DNA of 34,369 bases, taken from positions 1 through 34,369 of the forward strand of contig JANYEE010000087.1 in NCBI GenBank assembly GCA_025363275.1. Direction: 5' to 3'. The position numbers and the translations under genes were made by a program. The notes below the pieces were generated by a model, which saw nothing but the letters and a program-made list of their open reading frames with translations, searched no databases and was not told the origin of the DNA. The DNA comes from Burkholderiales bacterium (GTDB lineage: Bacteria; Pseudomonadota; Gammaproteobacteria; Burkholderiales; Burkholderiaceae_C). Numbering within the stretch: the stretch's first letter is position 1; every line of letters begins with the position of its first letter. This document shows positions 1 through 7,183 of the stretch, in pieces.

Positions 1-1
1 C

Positions 2-247
2 AAGGAACGCGACATCCGAATAATTGGCACAAGCGACCAAGCCACCCAGACCCTGTACCAGGCCGACCTGAAAGGCCCTGTGGCCCTGGTGCTGGGTGCC
101 GAGGGCGATGGCATGCGCCAGCTTACCGCCAAGACCTGCGATGCGCTGGTGAGTATTCCCATGCGCGGCGCGGTGGAGAGCCTGAACGTGTCGGTGGCCA
201 GCGGCGTGTGTTTGTACGAGGCTGTGCGCCAGCGCACGACGGTTTAA
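2..247 (+). CDS. rlmB: 23S rRNA 2'-O-ribose methyltransferase (SpoU/TrmH family), C-terminal fragment
   Basis: The reading frame is open from the window edge to a TAA at 245-247 and gives 81 residues. It carries the two C-terminal SPOUT (trefoil-knot) signatures: a glycine-rich [11 protein letters not shown] block around residues 31-41 and the [15 protein letters not shown] block around residues 53-67. These form the SAM-binding knot and the catalytic Asn-bearing loop in SpoU-family enzymes. RlmB methylates G2251 of 23S rRNA, and the spacing and wording of the motifs fit RlmB better than TrmH, but the N-terminal RNA-binding part lies outside the window, so the exact paralogue is an inference. 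The gene ends about 110 bp before the Tricorn-type protease, with a dispersed repeat in between. Confidence 0.85.
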   Translation, partial: KERDIRIIGTSDQATQTLYQADLKGPVALVLGAEGDGMRQLTAKTCDALVSIPMRGAVESLNVSVASGVCLYEAVRQRTTV

Positions 248-262
248 GGGTTCTGCGATGAG

Positions 263-328
263 TTGCTATTAAATAGATAGCTACTCAGGCATGTTTCACC
301 AGGGCCCCAGCCCGATTTTATTAAAAAA
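263..328 (+). repeat. Dispersed intergenic repeat, copy A
   Basis: This is one of three related elements of about 66 bp in the window; the others are at 14465-14531 (+) and 18905-18971 (-). Shared blocks in order are TGCTA with an AT-rich stretch, AGCTACYCAGG, a variable core, CCWGGGCC, and a closing TTAAAAA. The core can pair imperfectly (CTCAGG with CCAGGG). Copy A fills most of the gap between the rlmB-type gene and the protease gene, so it is part of the protease leader or just upstream of it. The similarity to copy C is clear along the whole length. No open frame is apparent in it. Confidence 0.75.
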
Positions 329-359
329 CTGCGATTTTCAGGCAATTCAGGAGACAAAA

Positions 360-3300
360 ATGGTGAGTTTGCTTTTCCCCGTGCTGCGCCGCTGCGCAAC
401 GCTGTTGGCGGCCATTGGCTGTATGGCGTTGACCGCGCAAGCGGCATCGGCCCAATTGTTGCGCCAGCCCACCGTATCGCGGGACCATTTGGCATTTGTG
501 TACGGTGGCGACATCTGGGTCAGTAACCGCGACGGGGGCAACCCGGTGCGCCTCACCTCGCATCCGGCAGACGAGTTTGCACCGGCGTTCTCGCCGGATG
601 GCAAGTGGATTGCATTCTCCGCGCGCTACGACGGCAATACCGATGTGTATGTCGTGGCGGTCAGCGGCGGCCAGCCCAAGCGCCTGACCTGGCATGCCGG
701 TGTGGACACGGTGAACGGCTGGAGCGTGGATGGCAAACGCGTGCTGTTTGCTTCCCCCCGCGAAATTGGCAACGGCCGCAGCAACCAGTTGTATGAGGTG
801 TCGGTAGAGGGCGGCTTCGAGACCAAAGTGATGCTGGCCCAGGCTTTTGAAGGCGCCTGGTCTGAGGACGGCAAGCGCCTGGCCTACCGGCCCTACGGCG
901 CGGCCCATGCTGGCACGGCGGGCTGGCGCCAAAGCCGTGGTGGCAGTACGCCGCCGGTCTGGATCATGGACCCCGTCGCCAATACGTGGGAGCAAGTACC
1001 TCACGTCAATGCCAGCGACACCAACCCGATCTGGCTCGGCCAGCGCGTAGTGTTCATTTCTGACCGTAACGACGGTGCAGCCAACCTGTTTGTGTACGAC
1101 CCGCAAACCAAGGCCGTGCAGCAGCTCACCAAAGAGACGGTGTGGGATGTGCGCAGTGCGCGTGCGGTGGGTGACACGGTGGTCTACGAAGTGGGCGGCC
1201 GCTTGAAAGAAATCAACGTGGCCACCGGTGCTAAGCGCGACATCGTGGTGAACCTAGCGGCCCAGGCGGCGCAAACCCGCACGCAGTGGAAGGATGCCAG
1301 CTCCCAAATTACATCAGCGCGCCTCTCTGCCACTGGCAAGCGCGTAGTGGTGTCTGCGCGGGGGGATGTGTTCACGGTGCCGGTCAAAGATGGCTCGGTG
1401 CGCAATCTGACGCAGACCTCCGGTGTGCGCGAAAAAGACGCCCTGTGGAGCCCTGATGGCAAGAAGGTAGCTTACATATCCGACGCCGGTATGCACCATG
1501 TGCTGATGCTGCGCGACCAAAACGGCCTGGAAAAACCCCAATCGCTGGAGTTGGGCAAAGAGGGCTACTACACGCTGCTGAACTGGTCAGCGGACGGCAA
1601 GTTCATTGTTTACAACGACAACCATTTGAATCTGTTTCTCATTGCGCTGGACAAGGGCGTGGTGACCTTGGTGGACAACCGTAAACGCCGCGGGCCATTT
1701 AACGTGTCCATCTCGCAAGACAGCCGCTGGCTGGCTTACAGCGTGTCGGCTGAGAACTATTTCAGCCGTATTCGCATTCGCGACCTGACCACTGGCGCCA
1801 CGGTAGATGCTACCGATGGTTTGAGCCATGCGGACAACCCGGTGTTTGGCGGCACCGACTACCTGTATTTCACCTCGTCCATCAACACGGGCCCTTCGCA
1901 GGTGGGGCTGGATATGTCGTCCCAGGAGCGGCCGGTGCGCGATGGTATCTACGCGCTGGTCTTGGCGGCAGATGGCAAGTCACCGATGGCCGCGTTGACC
2001 GGTGATGAGAACGACAAAGGCGACAAAGGCGACAAGTCGGATAAATCTGAAAAGTCGGATAAGAAAGATGCTGCCAAAGACGGTAAGGACGGTAAGGAGG
2101 CCTTACCCAAGCCACCCAAGCCTGTGCGTATTGATTTTGAAGGTCTGCAGCAGCGCGTGGTGGCGCTACCGGTGCCTGAGCAAGGCTATGACTCATTAGC
2201 GGTGTCTGCCGATGGCTCGCTGTGGTACCTGGAGACGCGTGCTCCGGGCGTGCGCGTGGACGCGCCAGACTTTGAGTCCAGCGGCAGCAATGATCTGGTG
2301 CGATTCAGCTTTGAAGACCGCAAGCCCAAAACCCTGAAACACAATTTGGAGAGCTTTAGCCTGAGTGCCGACGGCAAAAAAATTCTGCTGCAGTTCAACA
2401 AGGGCAAGCTGGAGATTTCGGATGCCGTGGAGAAGATGGACACCAAGCCGATTGACACCGCGCAGGTGGGCATGGTCATTGACCCGCGCCAAGAATGGCA
2501 GCAGATTTTTGATGAAGTGTGGTGGATGGAGAAAGAGTATTTCTACGACGCCAACTTGCATGGACTGGATTGGACCGCCGTGCGTGCCCGCTACCAGGCT
2601 CAACTGCAATACGTGCAGCGCCGAGAGGACCTGAACGAGCTGCTGCGCGAAATGATTGGCGAATTGCAGGTGGGACATAACCGCATAGGCGGCGGTGATG
2701 TCCACCGCGAGAAGCCCGTCGCCACCGGCCTGTTGGGGGCTGACTTTGCGGTGGAAAGCGACCGCTACCGCATCAAGACAATTTACGCCGCGGATCGTTG
2801 GAATCCATTCATGAAAGCGCCGCTGGCAGTGCCAGGCTTGGGCGTTAAAGAGGGCGACTACCTGCTAGCCATCAACGGGCAGGCGCTAACGGGCAAACAA
2901 AACCTGTACGCACTGTTGGAAAACACCGTGGGTAAACAGGTGACGCTGACAGTTGCAACCGATATCTCTGGCAAAGGCACGCGCACTGTGGTGGTGCAAC
3001 CGATTGCCAATGAAACGTCATTGCGCCAATGGAACTGGATTGAGCGCAACCGCCAGATCGTGGACAAGGCATCGGGCGGCAAGGTCGCCTACGTGTACCT
3101 ACCAGACACGGGTGGTGAGGGCTACAAGTATTTCAATCGCATGTTCTTTGCGCAGGCTGAAAAAGCCGCACTGATAGTGGACGACCGCCGCAACAGCGGA
3201 GGCCAAGCCGCGAACTACATCATCGACGTCCTGTTGCGGCCTTATTTGTCGGGCTGGAAGGACCGCGACGGTTTGGTGTTTGACACGCCCGGCGGCGCCA

Positions 3301-3683
3301 TCTATGGTCCCAAGGTGATGTTGATTGACCAAGATGCGGGCTCGGGTGGAGACTTCTTGCCCTATGCCTTCAAGCGTACGGGCCTGGGCCCCCTGGTTGG
3401 TAAGCGCACCTGGGGCGGTTTGATTGGTATTTCGGCCAACCCCTCATTGATAGACGGCGGCAACCTGGTGGTGCCTTTCTTCCGCTTCTACACGCCAGAG
3501 CGTGAATGGCGTGTGGAAAACGAAGGCGTGGCACCTGATTTGGATGTGGAGTTGGATCCGACCGAGGTCAACAGGGGCCGTGATATGCAGCTGGATGCAG
3601 CCATCCAGTCCGTGCTGCAAAGTCTCAAAACCAGCAAGCCCACACGCGTGCAACCCCCGCCCGCCGCTGTGCTGGGTAAATAG
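360..3683 (+). CDS. Tricorn-type S41 family peptidase, exported
   Basis: This 1107-residue protein resembles bacterial Tricorn protease homologues, which degrade short peptides. Residues 1-31 form a signal peptide (RR, then a hydrophobic run, then ASA before the cleavage site), pointing to the periplasm. Residues about 40-530 contain repeated SPDGK-type blades of WD40/PD40 beta-propellers. Residues about 552-580 are a low-complexity Asp/Lys stretch. Then come the Tricorn C1 region, a PDZ domain (about 790-880) and the S41 protease core. The catalytic serine is probably Ser995 in DAGSGGD, the histidine His773 in GELQVGHN, and a glutamate lies in VENEGVAPD (1053-1055). The start at 360 is chosen because GGAGA lies just upstream and the signal peptide begins there; an in-frame ATG at 291 falls inside the dispersed repeat and adds an unlikely tail. 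No neighbour suggests an operon. Confidence 0.9.
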   Translation: MVSLLFPVLRRCATLLAAIGCMALTAQAASAQLLRQPTVSRDHLAFVYGGDIWVSNRDGGNPVRLTSHPADEFAPAFSPDGKWIAFSARYDGNTDVYVVAVSGGQPKRLTWHAGVDTVNGWSVDGKRVLFASPREIGNGRSNQLYEVSVEGGFETKVMLAQAFEGAWSEDGKRLAYRPYGAAHAGTAGWRQSRGGSTPPVWIMDPVANTWEQVPHVNASDTNPIWLGQRVVFISDRNDGAANLFVYDPQTKAVQQLTKETVWDVRSARAVGDTVVYEVGGRLKEINVATGAKRDIVVNLAAQAAQTRTQWKDASSQITSARLSATGKRVVVSARGDVFTVPVKDGSVRNLTQTSGVREKDALWSPDGKKVAYISDAGMHHVLMLRDQNGLEKPQSLELGKEGYYTLLNWSADGKFIVYNDNHLNLFLIALDKGVVTLVDNRKRRGPFNVSISQDSRWLAYSVSAENYFSRIRIRDLTTGATVDATDGLSHADNPVFGGTDYLYFTSSINTGPSQVGLDMSSQERPVRDGIYALVLAADGKSPMAALTGDENDKGDKGDKSDKSEKSDKKDAAKDGKDGKEALPKPPKPVRIDFEGLQQRVVALPVPEQGYDSLAVSADGSLWYLETRAPGVRVDAPDFESSGSNDLVRFSFEDRKPKTLKHNLESFSLSADGKKILLQFNKGKLEISDAVEKMDTKPIDTAQVGMVIDPRQEWQQIFDEVWWMEKEYFYDANLHGLDWTAVRARYQAQLQYVQRREDLNELLREMIGELQVGHNRIGGGDVHREKPVATGLLGADFAVESDRYRIKTIYAADRWNPFMKAPLAVPGLGVKEGDYLLAINGQALTGKQNLYALLENTVGKQVTLTVATDISGKGTRTVVVQPIANETSLRQWNWIERNRQIVDKASGGKVAYVYLPDTGGEGYKYFNRMFFAQAEKAALIVDDRRNSGGQAANYIIDVLLRPYLSGWKDRDGLVFDTPGGAIYGPKVMLIDQDAGSGGDFLPYAFKRTGLGPLVGKRTWGGLIGISANPSLIDGGNLVVPFFRFYTPEREWRVENEGVAPDLDVELDPTEVNRGRDMQLDAAIQSVLQSLKTSKPTRVQPPPAAVLGK
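2013..2066 (+). repeat. In-frame 9-bp repeats encoding (D/E)K(G/S) tripeptides
   Basis: Six consecutive 9-bp units (the first two are identical gacaaaggc) encode DKG DKG DKS DKS EKS DKK, followed by further Asp/Lys/Gly residues to about 2098. The stretch sits between the second propeller and the C1 region of the Tricorn-type protease. It is a highly charged, probably disordered linker, and the array is a candidate for length variation by slippage. Confidence 0.7.
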
Positions 3684-3817
3684 GAAGCCCTTCGTGCCAA
3701 GCCCGGTTGTAAGGGTTCCCGAGCCATAGTCTTCTGTCAAGATACAACGGCACCCACGTACACCGCCAGACAGATAACTTTCCTTCAATCGAACAACATG
3801 CGATTTTTGGAGAATAA

Positions 3818-3967
3818 ATGGAACCCGAACAACTTGCGGCGATAGAGCTGGTGCGGGAGCAGGTTCGCTTTCGCTATTTTCTGACTACGCTGTTTCCGCT
3901 GTCTCCGCAATTGCTCCACATTTGCACTTCAGACTCCGCTGCATCGCTGGTAAATCCCAGCGTGTAA
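3818..3967 (+). CDS. Possible small protein, 49 residues, unknown
   Basis: An ATG at 3818 follows GGAGA with a 4-base spacer (GGAGAATAAATG), and the frame runs 49 codons to TAA at 3965-3967. The product begins MEPEQLAAIELVREQVRF, mixed charged and hydrophobic (…YFLTTLFPLSPQLLHIC), with one Cys-His pair and no recognised domain. It ends 35 bp before the YHYH lipoprotein start, so it could be a leader peptide or a small first gene of that unit. The start signal is the only strong evidence; it may equally be non-coding. The 134 bp between the protease stop and this ATG show no clear promoter or terminator. Confidence 0.3.
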   Translation: MEPEQLAAIELVREQVRFRYFLTTLFPLSPQLLHICTSDSAASLVNPSV

Positions 3968-4002
3968 GCGGGATTCACCCGCGCCCCCCAGGAAGGATGA
4001 GT

Positions 4003-4974
4003 ATGAAGCTGCACAGCATTTATTTAGTCGCCATCACCGCGTTGGTGGCATCTGCATGCGGCGGTGGCGGTGGTTCTACCAGCACTGCTGAAGCTGCGAC
4101 CCCACCAACGACCCCGGCGCCTACTTCGCCGCCTTCTGGCACCGCAACGTCTACCGCTGGCGTGAAATGTCCCTTGAGCTACAGCGCCTACAACGCCAGC
4201 GCCAAAGTCATGGCAACCAGCAGCTATGGCTGGGCGTGTGCCACCTCGCGCACATTAACGGCGAATGGCATTCCTGACCACGATGTGACGGATGGCAGTT
4301 TTGCGACACCTATCTCGGCGCAAAATGTATCTGTTACTTTCAAGCTCTCCCCGGCTGTTGTCAGCGCTACGGGTACGAATTTAAATAAGACAGCATCGGG
4401 TTATGTGCTCAATGGTGTGAAGCTGGATCCGGGAACTGCAGGTACCTGCGCCAGCAATGCCACTTCGACCGCCAACGGCGGCGGTTGTGTAGCAGCCAAT
4501 GGAACCGATCCCTGGACGCTGGAGGCTTTGGGTGGCGCCTTCAAATTTGGCACAGACTCCAGCAATGGCCATGTTCAGCCCAACGGCCAATACCACTACC
4601 ACGGCTTGCCTGTGGGCTACATCACCCGGGTGAGTGGTAGCGCGCAAGCGATGACGCTGGTGGGCTTTGCGATCGACGGTTTTCCCATCTACGCCCAGTA
4701 CGGCTACGCCAGCCCCCTGAACGCGCAATCTGGGCTGGTGGCGATGAAATCGAGCTACCAAAAGAAGGCATCACCTATTGCTGGGCGGCCCAATACAACC
4801 AGCTTTCCGCTGGGCACATTCACCCAAGATTACGAATACTCGGCTGGATCGGGGGATTTGGATGAGTGCAACGGACGCACAGGGGTGACGCCAGAGTTCC
4901 CCCAGGGCATTTATCACTACTACATCACCGATGCCTTTCCCTACATTCAGCGCTGCGTAAAAGGTGGCGTGTAG
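4003..4974 (+). CDS. YHYH domain-containing lipoprotein
   Basis: The 323-residue product has a lipoprotein signal peptide (hydrophobic residues 6-18, then ASA-Cys19), a Gly/Ser/Thr/Pro-rich tether (about 20-50), and a C-terminal YHYH domain. The naming motif is at residues 197-200 (QYHYHGLP), and a second HYY motif lies near the C-terminus (GIYHYYITD). The family is widespread, and its biochemical role is not established; the His/Tyr clusters suggest metal binding, which is inference. AGGAAGG at 3990-3996 is 6 bases before the ATG at 4003, so this start is preferred over the in-frame ATG at 3997, which directly abuts the AGGAAGG. The stop is two bases before the HupE/UreJ-type gene, so the two are surely co-transcribed. 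Confidence 0.85.
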   Translation: MKLHSIYLVAITALVASACGGGGGSTSTAEAATPPTTPAPTSPPSGTATSTAGVKCPLSYSAYNASAKVMATSSYGWACATSRTLTANGIPDHDVTDGSFATPISAQNVSVTFKLSPAVVSATGTNLNKTASGYVLNGVKLDPGTAGTCASNATSTANGGGCVAANGTDPWTLEALGGAFKFGTDSSNGHVQPNGQYHYHGLPVGYITRVSGSAQAMTLVGFAIDGFPIYAQYGYASPLNAQSGLVAMKSSYQKKASPIAGRPNTTSFPLGTFTQDYEYSAGSGDLDECNGRTGVTPEFPQGIYHYYITDAFPYIQRCVKGGV

Positions 4975-4976
4975 TT

Positions 4977-6059
4977 ATGTGTATGCGGTTGAATACCAAT
5001 AAGCCACGGTGGCTCCTGCGCTTAGCGACAGGCGTCAGGTTACGGGTGGCAGTACTCTTCCTTTGCGCTGGAATGGGTGCCGCCAGCGCCCATGTGATGG
5101 TGGCCCAACGCGGCACCTTGAATCTGCAAGGTGAGGGCGCTTTTTTGGTGGTGTCTTTGCCGGTTTCGGCCTTTTCAGATGTGGATGATGATCGCGATGG
5201 GAAGTTGTCCTTTGTGGAACTGCGGGCGCACCAAAAGACAATTACTGAAGCAGTTCAACAGGGAATACGTTTGCAGGGCGGCGATGCAAAGATGGCCTTG
5301 CTACAGGGTCTGATGCTGAGTTTGGCGCAGCCCGATGAAGCAACAGACCAAGCCGCGACGCAACTCCTGGTGATGGGGCGGTTTGGTATAGCGAACTTGA
5401 AGGCGCCGGTAGCACTAGAGATAGACCTGTTCGGTCACGGGGCCGACGCACAAACCCTTCAGATCCAGGCGACACGGGGCGATGAGGCCCAGTGGTTGGT
5501 GTTCACACCGGAGCATACCCACAGGACGTTGTTTGCTTCTGCGGCGCAGACACTCTGGGACTTCATGCAGTTGGGGACCCTGCACATTCTGACGGGATGG
5601 GACCATCTGCTGTTCCTGTTGTTGGTCTTGGCGTCTAAGCCCGCTTGGCGATCTGCCTTGTACGCTTTAAGTAGCTTCACACTGGGGCACGCTGTAACCT
5701 TGGTGGTTTGCGTTTTCGGCGGCCTTACATTTTCATCCGCTTGGGTTGAGCCATCGATTGTTATAACGATTGTGGCCTTTGGATTGTTTGAACTACAGGC
5801 CCGCAGGCTGCAGCGACCCATGGGCTCAGCGCTTCGCTTGGCACTGGTGTTTGCGTGTGCGCTTATCCATGGCTTGGGTTTGGGAAATTCCTTGCTGGAG
5901 ACGGGCCTAGACAGTCGCTACCGAGCGCTCAGCCTGGTGGGCTTCAATGTAGGAATCGAGCTGGGGCAGATCGTGCTGGCTTTGTGCGTTTTGACATGCC
6001 TGGCTAAGGGGCGCTTAAACCCAACCCAAAGCTCCCAACAGCGCTCCGCCGCCCAGTAG
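4977..6059 (+). CDS. HupE/UreJ family membrane protein with EF-hand loop
   Basis: This 360-residue protein has an N-terminal signal segment (about 20-38, ending ASAH), a periplasmic domain, and about six C-terminal membrane helices from residue 185 on. The helices carry HupE/UreJ signatures: LHILTGWDHLLFLL, FTLGHAVTL, ALIHGLGLG and FNVGIELGQ. His and Asp in these helices are the expected metal-path residues of this permease group (nickel/cobalt in characterised relatives; metal here unknown). Residues 70-81 form a canonical EF-hand loop, with Asp at 70, 72 and 74, Gly75 and Glu81, which suggests calcium binding in the exported part. The start follows the lipoprotein stop by two bases. The 3' end overlaps the convergent chromate-transporter gene by 45 bp. 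Confidence 0.85.
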   Translation: MCMRLNTNKPRWLLRLATGVRLRVAVLFLCAGMGAASAHVMVAQRGTLNLQGEGAFLVVSLPVSAFSDVDDDRDGKLSFVELRAHQKTITEAVQQGIRLQGGDAKMALLQGLMLSLAQPDEATDQAATQLLVMGRFGIANLKAPVALEIDLFGHGADAQTLQIQATRGDEAQWLVFTPEHTHRTLFASAAQTLWDFMQLGTLHILTGWDHLLFLLLVLASKPAWRSALYALSSFTLGHAVTLVVCVFGGLTFSSAWVEPSIVITIVAFGLFELQARRLQRPMGSALRLALVFACALIHGLGLGNSLLETGLDSRYRALSLVGFNVGIELGQIVLALCVLTCLAKGRLNPTQSSQQRSAAQ

Positions 6060-6611
6060 CCACAGCATATGAAGGCGGGTCTTCCAGACCAAAACGGTGA
6101 CAACTACAGTAAGTAGCCACAGGGGCCAGTGGTCCAGACCACTACCGTGACTGGCGGCCAGTATCCAGCCGGTGGCGGCTAACAACGCAATGACGATAGG
6201 TGCCATGCCCTGTTTGAACGCGCGCACGGCGCGCAGCTCGCGGTTTTTGTGGCCCCAGCGGGCCACGGCAAAGGTGAGGGTGGTACTGGGCAACATGATG
6301 CCCAGCATCGCAAGCAGCACGCCCAGTCCGCCCAAGCCTGCGGCGGCCCAGCCCGCGCCCAAGCCACCCGCGGCATTGACACCCACATTCCAGCCTAATA
6401 ACGCGATGAACAATACGTTGGGACCAGGTGCTGCTTGCGCCAGCGCAATGCTGCCGGTGAACTGGCCATCGCTCAGCCACTGCCGTTGGTCCACCAGGTA
6501 GCGGTGCATATCGGGCGCGGTGGTAATGGCCCCACCGATGGCCAACAAAGACAATGACAAAAAATGGGTCAACAGATCGAACCAATCACTCGGGGCCATG
6601 GTAATGCTCAT
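6015..6611 (-). CDS. chrA: Chromate transporter (ChrA), second short subunit
   Basis: This 198-residue membrane protein is a single CHR domain, about half of a full-length ChrA. It shows the conserved ALAQAAPGPNVLFIALLGW region (about residues 50-70), a GGLG-rich loop and about five to six hydrophobic helices. Paired short ChrA proteins (SCHR type) work together as a chromate/sulfate-type anion exporter. The ATG at 6611 overlaps the upstream half (6608-7183) by four bases (ATGA), and a GGGGG run lies just before it, so translational coupling is expected. The 3' end overlaps the HupE/UreJ-type gene for 45 bp on the opposite strand. The substrate is inferred from the family only. Confidence 0.88.
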   Translation of the reverse strand: MSITMAPSDWFDLLTHFLSLSLLAIGGAITTAPDMHRYLVDQRQWLSDGQFTGSIALAQAAPGPNVLFIALLGWNVGVNAAGGLGAGWAAAGLGGLGVLLAMLGIMLPSTTLTFAVARWGHKNRELRAVRAFKQGMAPIVIALLAATGWILAASHGSGLDHWPLWLLTVVVTVLVWKTRLHMLWLLGGGALLGALGWV

Positions 6612-7183
6612 GTTGCCCCCAGCTTGCGGTACGCCAGGCTGCAAGCCACGCTGCCGCAGCCCAAGATTACCCATATCAAGGGAAGTCTTAACCAGGCTAC
6701 TGCTACAAAAGTAATAGCTGCCAAGGCAATGCACACCAGGGCATCAAGCACATTTGACCTTAAAGTACCGATTAACTTGAGCCCGGTAGCTGTAATCAAG
6801 CCAGCAGCCACCGCACCCATACCGCGCAGCGCACCCTGCACCTGTGGTTGGTCTGATACGCCCGCAAACAGGGCAGCCAGCGCGATCACGACGATCAATG
6901 GAAAAGTCAGCATGCCCGCTAGCGCGGCCAACGCACCACGCATACCAAAGTAGCGGTCACCAATCATCAGCGACAGGTTGACAACATTGGGGCCCGGCAG
7001 AATTTGGGCCACCGCCCAGTCTTCCAGAAACTCCTCGCGGGTGAGCCACTGCTTTTTTTCTACCAGCTCGCGTTGCACGATGGCCAGCACCCCACCAAAG
7101 CCCTGCAGCGCCAGTATCGAGAAGGATACGAATAAATCCGTTTTGGACTGCGGCCCCGGGTGCTGCAGCAAAGCGTCGGGCAT
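6608..7183 (-). CDS. chrA: Chromate transporter (ChrA), first short subunit
   Basis: This 191-residue single-domain CHR protein has the N-terminal signature LQGFGGVLAIVQRELVEKKQWLTREEF and the AQILPGPNVVNLSLMIG motif (residues about 60-76), followed by five hydrophobic segments. It is the N-terminal-type half, and the following gene is the C-terminal-type half. Its ATG shares one base with the stop of the WS/DGAT gene (TAATG), so it is read on the same transcript as the lipid genes and probably by re-initiation. This is an unusual place for a chromate exporter, and no chromate regulator (ChrB-like) is visible nearby. Confidence 0.88.
   Translation of the reverse strand: MPDALLQHPGPQSKTDLFVSFSILALQGFGGVLAIVQRELVEKKQWLTREEFLEDWAVAQILPGPNVVNLSLMIGDRYFGMRGALAALAGMLTFPLIVVIALAALFAGVSDQPQVQGALRGMGAVAAGLITATGLKLIGTLRSNVLDALVCIALAAITFVAVAWLRLPLIWVILGCGSVACSLAYRKLGAT

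Noticed and set aside
291-359. An upstream ATG for the Tricorn-type protease
   Set aside because: It lies within the dispersed repeat, lacks a Shine-Dalgarno site, and would bury the signal peptide behind 23 residues.
321-1106. A 261-codon minus-strand frame
   Set aside because: It is antisense to the signal peptide and propeller of the Tricorn-type protease and shows no domain.
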